DNA of 64,000 nt from Gemmatimonas phototrophica (lineage in GTDB: Bacteria > Gemmatimonadota > Gemmatimonadetes > Gemmatimonadales > Gemmatimonadaceae). Numbering within the stretch: the stretch's first letter is position 1; each line of letters begins with the position of its first letter. The stretch is taken from contig NZ_CP011454.1 of assembly GCF_000695095.2 (NCBI RefSeq), forward strand, positions 4,340,001-4,404,000, given 5' to 3'. The notes under the pieces were generated by a model that was not told the origin of the DNA, did no database searches, and was given only the letters and a program-made list of their open reading frames with translations. Made by a program: the position numbers and the translations under genes. Shown in pieces: positions 54,196-63,764 of the stretch.

Positions 54196-55815
54196 CTACG
54201 CGGTCAGCGCCGCCGTGTCATTTGTCCGGGCCCGGTGGCGCGCAAAGGCCGCCACCAGCTGATCGCGCAGTGCACAGAGCAGATCACGTGAGGTGTCCGT
54301 GGTCTCCACCGATTCCATGGTGCTGTCAAAGTACAGACAGCCAATGAGCTTTGCCTCCAGCACCAACGGCAGCAGCGCAAAGTGACTGGGGGCCAGCTCC
54401 TTCACCAGACGATCGCGCCCATACAATCGCGCATCGGCCCCGGTGAGCTCGATGAACAGATCACTGCGCAAATGCAACGCGGCTCCCAACGGGCCGAACG
54501 CCGGCGTCGGACGCAGGAGAAAGTTGCGCGCCAGCTCCGTACTGCCGCGCCCAATGCCCATCCGGCCACGAATGAGCTTGAAGTCTTCGCTGCTGATCCC
54601 CAGCACGCCACGCTCGTAACCAGCGGCACAGGCCGCCCGCAGGGTGGAGTCGGTGACACTCCCCACGCTGAAACCGGACGTCTCCTGCTGACGGTGGTTG
54701 ACCAGTTGGCGCACCGCCTCGCGCAACTGCGCCTCGCGCGGCGTGTCATGGTCGTATACCGCAAGGCGGTCGCGAATGCCCTGCAGAACCTCCTGCTCCA
54801 CATCTTCAGGCGATTGCGCCACCAGCGGAACGGCGTGGAACACGCCGTGCTGCGTATCCGTCTGGCGCGCACGCGCCGCGGCCATGGAGTCCGCATGCCC
54901 CGCCAGCCACGCCTCGAGATCCACCTGCATGCTGGAGAGCGTGGGACGGGCCTCCGTGAGTGCCGGCGCCACGCATTCCGTCATCCCTTGCACATCGAGG
55001 CCAATGGCCTTGGCGTACTGTTCGCGGATGCTCTCCACGGTCACACCGCGGGGCGCGGGAACGGCACCGTACAGGCAGCGGGCGATATCGACACTGCACT
55101 GCGTAATGGCATGCAGCGGATCGCCTTCCAGCGATACGCCGCGAAAGGCGCGCATGGTGCGCACCACGCCGTTGGGCATTCCCCACCGACGGGCCAGCGC
55201 GCCCCCCACTTCCTCAAAGGTGAACTGGAAGTGCGCCGCTTCCGCGCCGTCGTGGGCTGAGCCCCCGGCGAGTACATGCTGCAGCCAGGTGTGATAGGGG
55301 CGCGGCCGATAGCAGGCCACCACCACTTCGCCCAGTCGGCGAAAGAGCGCACACAAATACGCCTGTTCCGGGCGATCGTAGCCGACCGCCAGCGCCAGCT
55401 GCAGACCATGGTTGGCCGCCAGCACACTCTCCACCATCAAGTCCCGCACCGACGGCGCGTCCTGTTCGAGCTTCTCGAACACACTCGATGCCATCGAGAG
55501 ATGCTGCACCCGATCGTACCCGAGCAGCATGATGGCCTGCTTGATGGACTCGATGGAGGCCCCCGGGCCAGCCGTGGCGAGCGCGACGGAATTGGCAATG
55601 CGCAGGATGCGCGCCGTCAGGGCCACGTCCTGGATAATGGCGTCTTCCAGCAGCGCCACGCGCGCATCCAGATTCTGCGCGACCGACCCAATAGCCCGCA
55701 CATTCCGCACAAAGGCCGGCAGATCGGTGGCCGCCCCCACGGAATTGACGAAGGCTTCTGCTTCCGGCGAAAGGCTTCCTGCGGGCGCCGTGGGGCTATC
55801 TCCGGAGACGGTCAC
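54196..55815 (-). CDS. HDOD domain protein with GAF-like C-terminus
   Basis: The protein has 539 residues. Residues about 30-235 are an HDOD fold (TARILRIANSVALATAGP, IESIKQAIMLLGYDRVQHLS, AYLCALFRRLGEVV, FTFEEVGGALARRWGMPN). The C-terminal 170 residues look like a GAF domain ending in LLPLVLEAKLIGCLYFDS. HDOD proteins act as non-enzymatic signalling modules in motility, stress or c-di-GMP networks. GTG at 55815 overlaps the preceding gene's stop by 4 nt. Confidence 0.82.
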   Translation of the reverse strand: MTVSGDSPTAPAGSLSPEAEAFVNSVGAATDLPAFVRNVRAIGSVAQNLDARVALLEDAIIQDVALTARILRIANSVALATAGPGASIESIKQAIMLLGYDRVQHLSMASSVFEKLEQDAPSVRDLMVESVLAANHGLQLALAVGYDRPEQAYLCALFRRLGEVVVACYRPRPYHTWLQHVLAGGSAHDGAEAAHFQFTFEEVGGALARRWGMPNGVVRTMRAFRGVSLEGDPLHAITQCSVDIARCLYGAVPAPRGVTVESIREQYAKAIGLDVQGMTECVAPALTEARPTLSSMQVDLEAWLAGHADSMAAARARQTDTQHGVFHAVPLVAQSPEDVEQEVLQGIRDRLAVYDHDTPREAQLREAVRQLVNHRQQETSGFSVGSVTDSTLRAACAAGYERGVLGISSEDFKLIRGRMGIGRGSTELARNFLLRPTPAFGPLGAALHLRSDLFIELTGADARLYGRDRLVKELAPSHFALLPLVLEAKLIGCLYFDSTMESVETTDTSRDLLCALRDQLVAAFARHRARTNDTAALTA

Positions 55816-56192
55816 GAATGCCCCGCCACCTGATCGAAAAGCAGCTGGCGCAGCGGATGCACGCCCTTGCGGCGCAGAAAGGTGGCCACGGGCGAACTGG
55901 CCTCAAACCAGCCAAGCACGGTTGCCAGCGACACATCGCTCCACACCCGCGGCTCCTGCCCGAAATAGCGGGCAAAGACCAGCCCGGCATCAACCCGGAC
56001 CTCCAGGGGGCCCCCAGCCACGCCGCTCACGCGAAGGACATCTCCGCGCTCGTCAAAAGTGGCACCCGTCGTGGGCACGGCAATATCGATGGGCATTCCC
56101 AGCATGACCAATCCGAAGACCGAAGGACCGCAGGAAGGCCGCAGCGCCATCCGTGCCTTCAGAAGCATCGGCTGATCCCAGCCAACACTCAA
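55812..56192 (-). CDS. Hypothetical protein upstream of the HDOD gene
   Basis: The protein is 126 residues from a TTG, or 118 from the ATG at 56168. I do not recognise it. A PilZ-sized beta-rich stretch (MPIDIAVPTTGATFDERG, VSGVAGGPLEVRV, AGLVFARYFG) leads into helices (LRRKGVHPLRQLLFDQVAG). It is translationally coupled to the HDOD gene, suggesting a shared signalling role. Confidence 0.55.
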   Translation of the reverse strand: MSVGWDQPMLLKARMALRPSCGPSVFGLVMLGMPIDIAVPTTGATFDERGDVLRVSGVAGGPLEVRVDAGLVFARYFGQEPRVWSDVSLATVLGWFEASSPVATFLRRKGVHPLRQLLFDQVAGHS

Positions 56193-56203
56193 ACGTCGGA
56201 GCG

Positions 56204-57013
56204 CTAGCTGAGCCCGAACTCCTCGCGGGCCTGTCGGCGGGCCATCGCTTCCGCCGCCGTCTCGGGGAGCCCGCCCTGCCCCGTGTGCACCAGCGCCAGC
56301 GCATCCTCGCGGCGCTTGAGCAATGTCCAGAACTCGCCCGCGTCCGGATCGGCACCCTCGTCGGCGGGGAGCAGCGCGTACATGGCCTTGTACATCATGC
56401 TGAACGCAAAAAACAACGCCAGCATGTCGGGGAGCACCAGTACGATGCGCGTGATGGCGTTCACATTGGCCACCTGATCATTGAACGCCGGCGTGTTGAA
56501 GGGCGCCGTGACCATGCGGTAGTTGATCAGGTAGTTCACACCACCGGCCGCCAGGTTGGTGATGCCAATGAGCAGCGCCGATTGCTTCATGGCGCGCACG
56601 ACGCTCGACTCATCGAGCAATCGCTGCATCTGCTCCGTACGCTCGGGGGTATCCGGATCAAGCCCCTGCAGCGCAATACTGCGGGTGACCGGTGTGCCCA
56701 CCAGCGCCGTCAGTCCGAAAATGATGAAGGCCAGCAGATAACTGGCGCTGTCCTTGAACGCGAAGAGGGCACCGTCCACATACCAGAACGCCAGCGCGCC
56801 GCGCATGATGGCGGAGGCGCCGCCGTAGGTGGTAATGAAGTTGAAGCGACGACTGATGACGAACAGGTCGATCAACACCCACGCCACGGGCACCAACGCC
56901 GCGGCCAGGTACGCAGGAAGCGTCCCCAGAGGCGCGGTGCCGTACTTCAGGATCAGGACCGGGGCGGCAGCCCCGATCAGGATATCCAGCGTGAGTTTGA
57001 GCGACTTCGACAT
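56204..57013 (-). CDS. VC0807-like multi-pass membrane protein
   Basis: The protein has 269 residues and about five or six helices (DILIGAAAPVLILKYGTAPL, AYLAAALVPVAWVLIDLFVI, YLLAFIIFGLTALVGTPV, LVLPDMLALFFAFSMMYKA). The N-terminal pattern resembles the VC0807 family of unknown function. The C-terminal 40 residues are soluble and charged. It precedes the two signalling genes on the same strand with a 11-nt gap. Confidence 0.6.
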   Translation of the reverse strand: MSKSLKLTLDILIGAAAPVLILKYGTAPLGTLPAYLAAALVPVAWVLIDLFVISRRFNFITTYGGASAIMRGALAFWYVDGALFAFKDSASYLLAFIIFGLTALVGTPVTRSIALQGLDPDTPERTEQMQRLLDESSVVRAMKQSALLIGITNLAAGGVNYLINYRMVTAPFNTPAFNDQVANVNAITRIVLVLPDMLALFFAFSMMYKAMYALLPADEGADPDAGEFWTLLKRREDALALVHTGQGGLPETAAEAMARRQAREEFGLS

Positions 57014-57033
57014 GGGCGGAATCTACACGAGGC

Positions 57034-57756
57034 CTACAACCGGCTCGTATGGGGCCTGAGCCCGAGCGCCAGGTTGAGCCAGCGCACAAACGGGGTCATG
57101 GCACGAAAGTGCCTGGCCAGAAGTATCGGCAGCTTGGGGCTCAGCACCTCATCATCCGTGAGCGGCGTCCCGGCAGTAAACGACTGGTAGCGCAGCCAGT
57201 CCCCAGCGGGATGATCCACCGCATAGCCGCGGGGGAGCCGTGTGAGCATCCCCTCCTCATCCAGGTCGCCAAAACGCCGGCGAAAGGCCTTGTCGCCCAC
57301 GATGGCCTCCCACCCCTCCAGATCGTCCACCAGCGCCTGCCGGATCTTGTTCAGTGCCGGCCGCGGGGGCATCCAGATGCCGCCCCCGCAAAAGCACTCG
57401 CCCGGTGAGACATGCAAATAGAAACCGGCGCCCCCGTGCACCGCATCGCTCTGCATGCGGGTGCCGATATCCCGGTGAAAGAACCAGCACGCCACATGAG
57501 TTTTGTACGGCGACTTGTCCTTGCTGAAGCGCACATCGCGGTGAATGCGAAACGCCGATTTCTTGGGCGACCCCACAATCTCCGGGGCCACCGTAGCCAG
57601 CTGCACGTCCATCTCCTCAATCAGCGCCGCCAACGGCGCCTTGAGCTCCTGTTCGTACTGCGCACGATGCGCCTCAAACCATTCCTTGCGGTTGTTCTTC
57701 TTGATGCCGCGCAGAAAGGTGAACGCCTTGGGCGTAAACTGCGTGAAGCTGTCCAT
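57034..57756 (-). CDS. DUF2461 (TIGR02453) family protein
   Basis: The protein has 240 residues. Conserved features are FLRGIKKNNRKEWFEAHRAQY, the SPKKSAFRIHRDVRFSKDKSPYKTH block and the GAGFYLHVSPGECFCGGGIW strand, all characteristic of DUF2461. The function is unknown; these proteins are cytoplasmic and widespread. ATG at 57756 is used because the upstream extension is antisense to the neighbouring esterase gene. Confidence 0.88.
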   Translation of the reverse strand: MDSFTQFTPKAFTFLRGIKKNNRKEWFEAHRAQYEQELKAPLAALIEEMDVQLATVAPEIVGSPKKSAFRIHRDVRFSKDKSPYKTHVACWFFHRDIGTRMQSDAVHGGAGFYLHVSPGECFCGGGIWMPPRPALNKIRQALVDDLEGWEAIVGDKAFRRRFGDLDEEGMLTRLPRGYAVDHPAGDWLRYQSFTAGTPLTDDEVLSPKLPILLARHFRAMTPFVRWLNLALGLRPHTSRL

Positions 57757-57791
57757 GGGTATGCAAGCCAGACGTGAAACAGCAGGACCGG

Positions 57792-58622
57792 TCAGCGCGA
57801 GGCCGGAAAAAGAAAACGCAAAAACAACCCGGTCCGTTCGCCCCACGCCCGTTCGTCGTGCAGGGCCCCCTCGGCTTCCATGTAGTGCAGGTCGGCCCCC
57901 ACCCGCCACCCCTGCCGCAGCAGCATGCGATAGAGCAGACGTGTGCCCTTGAGCATGCGCTTCTCGCCGGTACCCACATCCAGCCAGATCTTCAAATCAG
58001 GACGGCGATGCCCGTCCACGAGCAATTGCCGGACAATCCAGCGGTCGTCCCACCAGACGCTCGGACTCAGCAGCCCGATCTTGCCAAAGACCGCGGCATG
58101 AGTGAGCCCCAGATGCAGACTGAGCAACCCGCCGAGCGAACTGCCCGCCACCGCGGTGTCCGTCGCGCCCCGACGGGTGCGCCACGTGTGATCAATCCAC
58201 GGCTTGATCTCGTAGACGAGCATCTGGCCGTACCGATCGGCCATCCCGCCCGCGTCATGCATGTTGTCGCGGGTGGGCGTGTACTCGTCAATGCGATCAC
58301 GCCCGGCATTGCCAATGGCCACGATGATCAGCGGCTCGATCACCCGGGCGTACATCAGAGCGCGCGCCGTCGTGTCTACCCCCCACTGCACGCCAAAAGG
58401 CGACAGCGGCAGGTCATCAAACACATTCTGCCCGTCGTGCAGATAGAGGACGGGGTACCGCCGGGTGGGCGACTCGTGATACTCGGGCGGCAGGCACACC
58501 ATGACGTCGTGCGCATGCGGCAAAAAACGCGAGCGGATATCCGGGAAATGCAGAATCGACCCCGCTGGCGTGGCAACGGGAGGGACGGCATGCAGCGTGG
58601 GGTCGAGACCGGCGGTGAGCAC
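57792..58622 (-). CDS. Enterochelin-esterase-like alpha/beta hydrolase
   Basis: The protein has 276 residues and a GTG start. Motifs are RYPVLYLHDGQNVFDD, IIVAIGNAGRDRIDEYTP, the nucleophile elbow AGSSLGGLLSLHLGL and a C-terminal EGALHDERAW with the catalytic His. This is the PF00756 esterase pattern, with likely activity on acyl esters or siderophore-type esters. No signal peptide is seen. It is 35 nt upstream of the DUF2461 gene on the same strand. Confidence 0.83.
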   Translation of the reverse strand: MLTAGLDPTLHAVPPVATPAGSILHFPDIRSRFLPHAHDVMVCLPPEYHESPTRRYPVLYLHDGQNVFDDLPLSPFGVQWGVDTTARALMYARVIEPLIIVAIGNAGRDRIDEYTPTRDNMHDAGGMADRYGQMLVYEIKPWIDHTWRTRRGATDTAVAGSSLGGLLSLHLGLTHAAVFGKIGLLSPSVWWDDRWIVRQLLVDGHRRPDLKIWLDVGTGEKRMLKGTRLLYRMLLRQGWRVGADLHYMEAEGALHDERAWGERTGLFLRFLFPASR

Positions 58623-58691
58623 CTGTGCAGTCTAACGACCTCCGGGGAGCCTCGGCCACCGTCACCATACGGTGGCCCAAGGTCCCGGGTG

Positions 58692-59678
58692 TTACACCAC
58701 GCGGTCAGGGAGCGGCAGCCCGGCCACAAACGCATCCACGTTCTGCAGCGCGCGCATCCCCATGTTGGTGCGCGTTTCAATGGTGGCACTGCCCAGATGC
58801 GGCACCAGTACCACGTTTTCCAGTTCCTTCAACTCCGCCGACACGCTGGGCTCAAACTCGTAGACATCCAGCCCCGCCCCGGCAATGGCGCGTGCCTTGA
58901 GCGCTTCGGCCAGCGCGGCCTCATGAACCACATCACCGCGAGCGGTGTTGATGAGGTAGGCGTGCTCCGGCATGAGCGCGAGCGTCTCGGCGTTGATGAG
59001 ATGGCGCGTTTCCGGCGTCGCCGGACAGTGCAGCGAGACGACATCGGCCCGCTGGAGCAATTCCTCCAGCGTACCGGCGCGCTCCGCACTGACCGGTCCG
59101 GCCGTGGCCGGATCGTCGATTTTCGGATCGCGCGGCGCGTGCCACAGGATCTTCATGCCGAACGCGTCGTGCGCAATGCGCGCCACGGCACGACCAATGC
59201 GCCCGTAGCCAACGATGCCCAGCGTCTTGCCACGCAAGGTACGCCCCAGCATGAACGTGGGACGCAATCCGCCCCACGCACCACTGCGCAAATGCCGCTC
59301 CCCTTCGCCCAGCCGCCGCATGGCCATGAGCATCAGGGCAATGGCCACATCGGCGGTGTCGTCGGTCACCACATCGGGCGTATTGCTTACTGCAATGCCG
59401 GCCCGGCGCGCCGCTTCCAGCGCAATGTGATTCACTCCCACACCCACGTTGGCCAACAGCTTGGTCCGAATGCTGGTGGTGTCAAAAATGCCGGGGTGCC
59501 ACTTGTCGGTCACGGTGGTGATCACCACGTCCGCCTGCTGCAGCACCTGCACCAGCTGATCGGAGGTGAGTGCGACATCGGTGCGATTGAAGAGCGCGTC
59601 GTACCGCTCGGAAATCACCGCTTCCACCGGCGCCGGCATCTTGCGCGTCACCACGACGCGCACGTCGCTGGTACTCAC
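58692..59678 (-). CDS. D-2-hydroxyacid dehydrogenase (glyoxylate/hydroxypyruvate reductase)
   Basis: The protein has 328 residues. The NAD-binding motif is VGYGRIGRAVA (GxGxxG), with the LNTARGD Arg, a Glu and the catalytic PHLGSATIET His near the C-terminus. The family reduces glyoxylate or hydroxypyruvate to glycolate or D-glycerate. The GTG at 59678 overlaps the aminotransferase TGA by 4 nt (GTGA); 59693 is an alternative. Partner context makes hydroxypyruvate reductase the best guess. Confidence 0.88.
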   Translation of the reverse strand: MSTSDVRVVVTRKMPAPVEAVISERYDALFNRTDVALTSDQLVQVLQQADVVITTVTDKWHPGIFDTTSIRTKLLANVGVGVNHIALEAARRAGIAVSNTPDVVTDDTADVAIALMLMAMRRLGEGERHLRSGAWGGLRPTFMLGRTLRGKTLGIVGYGRIGRAVARIAHDAFGMKILWHAPRDPKIDDPATAGPVSAERAGTLEELLQRADVVSLHCPATPETRHLINAETLALMPEHAYLINTARGDVVHEAALAEALKARAIAGAGLDVYEFEPSVSAELKELENVVLVPHLGSATIETRTNMGMRALQNVDAFVAGLPLPDRVV

Positions 59679-60841
59679 GCCTGCACCCGCCACTCAGCCA
59701 GCGCCGCGCCCACACCACTGCCCAGCGTGATGGGCACACCCGCGTCGAGCAGCGCCATCTCCACACCGGCCAGTGCACCCGCCAACGTGAGCGCATTCAT
59801 GTCGCCCAGATGACCAATGCGGAACACCTTCCCCGCCACCTCGCTGAGTCCCGAGCCCAACGCGATATCGTAGCGCGTGAACGCGATCTCGATGACCGTA
59901 CGAGCATCGATCCCTTCCGGCACCACGATGGCCGTGAGTGAATCGCTGGCAATCTCGGGCCGCTTGGCACACTCGCGCAGCCCCCACGCCTTCACCGCAG
60001 CGCGCACACCACGCGCCAGCCGCTTGTGGCGCGCGGCCACGTTGTCCATGCCTTCGTCCAGCAACATCGTGAGCGCTTCATCGAGGCCGTACAACAGCGA
60101 CAGCGCCGGCGTGCTGGGGAAGTAGCCCTGCGCGTTGTTGGTGCGCATCGCGCGCAGATCGAAGTACGCGCGAGGGGTGGTGCAGCTGTCCACACGCGCC
60201 AACGCCTTCTCGCTGGCGAACAGCATGCCCAGCCCGGCCGGCAGCATGAACCCCTTCTGCGAGCCGGTAATGGCGCAATCCACGCCCCACGCATCGAACT
60301 GAAAATCCAGACTGGCAATGGAGCTCACCCCATCCACAAACAACAGCGCCGGATGACCAGCCCGATCCATCGCCGCCCGCACGTCGGCCACGTTGCATGT
60401 CACACCCGTCGCAGTCTCGTTGTGCACGAGCAGCACACCCTGAATTTGATGCGTGGTGTCGGCCATCAGCGCGGCCTCGATATGCGCCGCGTTGGCCGCT
60501 TCACCCCACGGTTCTTCCAGTACGTCCACCTGATACCCCAGGTTGCGCGCGGTTTGGATGAACAGGTGCGAGAACTGCCCAAAGCGCGGGGCCAAAAGAC
60601 GAGCCCCCGGATTGACCGTGTTTACCAGCGCCGCTTCCCACATGGCCGACCCGGTGGCCGGAAAAACGAACGCCTCACCTTTGGTCTGGTGCACGACCTG
60701 CGGCAAGCGCGACAGGATGGACCGGGTGAAGGCCGGGAACGCCGAGGACCGATGATCCTCCATCTGGCGGTGCATCGCCCGCTGGAGCCGATCGGGGACG
60801 GGCGTGGGCCCGGGAATTTGCAGGAAGTGACGACCAGCCAT
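59675..60841 (-). CDS. Serine/alanine-glyoxylate aminotransferase
   Basis: The protein has 388 residues of the class V aminotransferase fold. PGPTPVPDRLQRAMHRQMEDH and FPATGSAMWEAALVN match the SGAT/AGAT family, and the PLP lysine is in ITGSQKGFMLPAGLG (about residue 197). It converts serine plus glyoxylate to hydroxypyruvate plus glycine. The next gene encodes a hydroxypyruvate reductase, so the pair would turn serine into glycerate, as in C2 or one-carbon salvage. It is the first gene of a two-gene operon. Confidence 0.9.
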   Translation of the reverse strand: MAGRHFLQIPGPTPVPDRLQRAMHRQMEDHRSSAFPAFTRSILSRLPQVVHQTKGEAFVFPATGSAMWEAALVNTVNPGARLLAPRFGQFSHLFIQTARNLGYQVDVLEEPWGEAANAAHIEAALMADTTHQIQGVLLVHNETATGVTCNVADVRAAMDRAGHPALLFVDGVSSIASLDFQFDAWGVDCAITGSQKGFMLPAGLGMLFASEKALARVDSCTTPRAYFDLRAMRTNNAQGYFPSTPALSLLYGLDEALTMLLDEGMDNVAARHKRLARGVRAAVKAWGLRECAKRPEIASDSLTAIVVPEGIDARTVIEIAFTRYDIALGSGLSEVAGKVFRIGHLGDMNALTLAGALAGVEMALLDAGVPITLGSGVGAALAEWRVQA

Positions 60842-60881
60842 ACGTGTCGTGGGGGGTGGGCGGTGGGGGAGGGCGTTGGGC

Positions 60882-61502
60882 TCAGGCCAACGTGTCGGTG
60901 ACAGGCACTGACGGGTCTACGTCGTCGTCCTCGTCGTCGCTGTCGTCGTCGCTGTCGTCGTGGTCATCGTGGTCGTCATGCTCGTCATGCTCGTCGGCTT
61001 CGGCGGTGGAAGGCTCGCCGGACGCCGCTGCGGTGGCCGCCGTCTCCGGCGCCACATCATCGGGGGCCAGCACACGCAGCAGCCTCCCACACAGACGGGA
61101 GAGCCGCGACTTCTGCTCGCCGCTCAGCTCGCGCATGAGGGCGACAATGGCGTCGGTGCGGGCCGGCCCCACTTCGGCCAGCAGCACGCGACCAGCTTCA
61201 GTGAGATAGACGGAGATAAAGCGCCGATCGACGGCGTGACGCTCCCGGCGCACCAGCTCGCGCGCTTCGAGGGCGTCAATAATGGCCGTCATCTGTGCCT
61301 TGCTGCGTCCCAGCGCTTCGGCCAGCTCCTGCTGGTGGACAGGGCCACGCCGCTGCAGCGTGTCGAGCACCCCGTACTGCGATGCCGACAGGCCGAACGG
61401 CTGGACCGCGTCATCCACGAGCGCCGCCGACAGCGCCGCCGCGCGCTGGAGTGCGGCATAAGCATCGAGTGCGCGCCGTCGTTTTTTCTCGCCCTTGCTC
61501 AT
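60882..61502 (-). CDS. MarR-family regulator with an Asp/His-rich tail
   Basis: The protein has 206 residues. The winged-helix core is QYGVLDTLQRRGPVHQQELAEALGRSKAQMTAIIDALE followed by RRERHAVDRRFISVYLTEAG (wing). Residues 168-206 are a low-complexity acidic tail with EHDEHDDHDDHDDSDD that has no counterpart in ordinary MarR proteins. The tail could bind metal or simply be disordered. It regulates unknown genes; the neighbouring GMC oxidoreductase and aminotransferase are candidates by position only. Confidence 0.85.
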   Translation of the reverse strand: MSKGEKKRRRALDAYAALQRAAALSAALVDDAVQPFGLSASQYGVLDTLQRRGPVHQQELAEALGRSKAQMTAIIDALEARELVRRERHAVDRRFISVYLTEAGRVLLAEVGPARTDAIVALMRELSGEQKSRLSRLCGRLLRVLAPDDVAPETAATAAASGEPSTAEADEHDEHDDHDDHDDSDDDSDDEDDDVDPSVPVTDTLA

Positions 61503-61586
61503 CGTCGTGCCAGGATGGAGTAGTGGGTGAATGCGTCGTACTTCAACAACCGGAGATCGCTGCAGGTGACGCGGTTGCTCGCCACG

Positions 61587-63660
61587 CTAGCGCAGCAGAC
61601 CGGCGTGTCGTTCGGCCATGCGCTCCGCCAGGACGGTGGAGACCGCCATGATGGTTTCCTGCGGATTGACACCAAGTGCCGTGGGCAACGCAGCGCCATC
61701 GGTAATGTACAGGCCCCGAACCCCGTGGCGCTCACCCTCGGGTGTCGCGCCCGATGTGGCCGGATTGGTCCCCATCCGACAGGTCCCGTTGACATGCGCG
61801 GAAAACAGCGCCATACGGTTCGGCGCCACACTAACGGTGGCGAGAGCCCCCACATCACGTGGAGACCGGATGGTGACCGGTGTGGCGTGCATCGTACTCA
61901 CCTCCTGCGCCCCCATGGCAAAATGCAGCCGGGCCAGCGCCGGCAACGACGCCCGCACGCGGCGTTCGTCCTCCAGTGTCAGTCGATAGCGTATGGAGGT
62001 CTCACCGCGCCGGTTCACCTGCACGCTCCCGCTCGACACCGTCGTTTCGGCGCCATCACGGGTGAGACTGATGATGACCCCCAGCTGGTTGAACCGCGCC
62101 ATCTGCTCGGCGTGTCGCCTTCCTGCGCCCGGCAAAGCGGCCGCCGTAAACGACGGATGCATGGGTGGCGTCTCAATCCAGAAGCCGTAGTCGGTGCCCT
62201 GCCACCGCAGGAATTGATCACACATGGTGGTGAGCGGAATCCCTGTGCTGGTGGCAATGTCGTGGTCGTAGCGGGCATACACGGCGGTCGTGGGGTGCAA
62301 CCGCAACCATTGCCCCACGCCGCCCCCGCCCAGCCCCGACTGCTGCAGCAAGACAGGAGTGCCCACCGCACCGCCAGCGACGACCACAATGGGCGCGTCG
62401 ATGGTGAGCGTGTGCGACGTGCCCTGCTGCCGGTTGCGCACGGTGGCCTGTACCCGCTTGAGCGGCGGGGTACCGGAGCCGGTGTCACGCTCACGCAGCT
62501 CAATGCGTTCCGCCCGCGCGTCCGTGTACAACTGCGCGTTGGCCGCCAGCGCGCGCGGAATGTAGGTGAGCAGCGTGCTCTGTTTGGCGTTGTGCCGGCA
62601 CCCGGTCCCGCAAAAACCGCAGCGCACGCACTGCAGCGCATTGATGCGTCCACGTTCCACCCGCCACCCCAACCGCCGCGCACCATCGAGCAGCAGGCGG
62701 TTGTTGGCCGAGTGCGCGTCTTCCGGCACTTCGGCGGCGTGCACTTCCCGTTCGATACGCTCGAACACCGGCGCCATTTCACGTGGCGACATGCCGGCCA
62801 CCCCACTCTCCCGTGCCCATTGCTCCAGCACATGGTCGGGGGTGCGCAGCATGATCATCCAGTTCACCGTCGTGCTGCCGCCGGCGGTATCGCCCTGCAC
62901 CAGCGCAATGGAGCCGTCGTCGGTGGTGCGCAGGCAGCCGTCGGCGTACAGCCGCTCAGTGAGTGCGGCTTCGTCGTCGGTGAAATCACTGCGGGTATGC
63001 CACCCGCCCGATTCCAGCATCACCACCTGATAGCCCGCCTCGGCCAGCCGGGCGGCGGTCACCGCGCCGCCGGCGCGCGGTACCAATGACCACCACATCG
63101 GCGGTGCGCTGTACGTTGCCGGTGACCTGGTGGCCCGGCACCACGCCCACCGGCACGGGGTCCGGGTCGATGATGTTGGGGAGGATGACCCGTCCGCGGG
63201 CGACCGGCTCACCGGGCACCGGGGAAGTGCCTTCGGGGAGCGCGCCTTCCCACGGGTGCAGCGACTGCCGCAGCCGAAACGGGCCCCCGTAGCCAATGGC
63301 CGCTGCCACTTCGGGGCGGGCATAGTGCACCGACAGCACCAGCCGCCGTACGGATTGCCACGCCGACCGGATGGGCGGCAGCGAAGAGTCGGCCCAGGCG
63401 GCGACGCAGCGCGCCTGATCAACGGGCGCGAGCTGGGCAAAGGGGCGGACCCGCTGAATGGCGAGGGCGACTGTGGCACCAGAGCCCAGTACGGAGAGCG
63501 CCGTACCGACCAGCTGGCGCCGATGCGGCGGCAGCGACCCCAAACGGGCTTCGCAGCGCGCCGCCAGCTCCGGGATGGACTCGGCGGCCGGAGGCGCCCC
63601 ATCAATAATGGCCGTGGCCAGGGCGGCCAGTGCGTCGCGTTGGGCGGGAGAGAAGGACAC
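61587..63660 (-). pseudogene. GMC-family FAD oxidoreductase with a frameshift in the FAD motif
   Basis: Two frames complement each other. The first (GTG 63660 to about 63080) has an N-terminal helical region of about 130 residues and GYGGPF, IDPDPVPVGVVPG and ADVVVIG. The second continues with AGGAVTAARLAEAGYQVVML, then GGSTTVNWMIMLR, CVRCGFCGTGCRHN, VVVAGGAVGTPVLLQQSG and the C-terminal VNGTCRMG and GVNPQETIMAVS. One extra base in the GC run at about 63073-63080 separates them, exactly where GxGxxG should be. Removing it restores 690 residues of a GMC alcohol oxidase. Either a sequencing error or a broken gene. Confidence 0.8.
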
Positions 63661-63688
63661 CCCCCAACACTACGCCCCAAACACCAGC

Positions 63689-63756
63689 GCGGGCAACGCT
63701 GCATCATGCAACGTTGCCCGCGCGTGGTCCTGACAGGGTCGCCCGCGTGGCGACCC
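63689..63756 (-). terminator. Double hairpin downstream of the window-end gene
   Basis: GCGGGCAACG (63689-63698) pairs perfectly with CGTTGCCCGC (63712-63721) and the loop holds TGCA-TCA-TGCA. A second stem GGGTCGCC/GGCGACCC lies at 63736-63743 and 63749-63756. They follow the stop codon of the minus-strand membrane protein gene. Confidence 0.65.
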
Positions 63757-63764
63757 GAGCCGCG

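Noticed and set aside
61661-63707. Single 706-codon reading of the GMC gene frame from 63707
   Set aside because: The first roughly 210 codons of that frame are arginine and proline rich and unrelated to GMC; the correct N-terminus is in the other frame from 63660.
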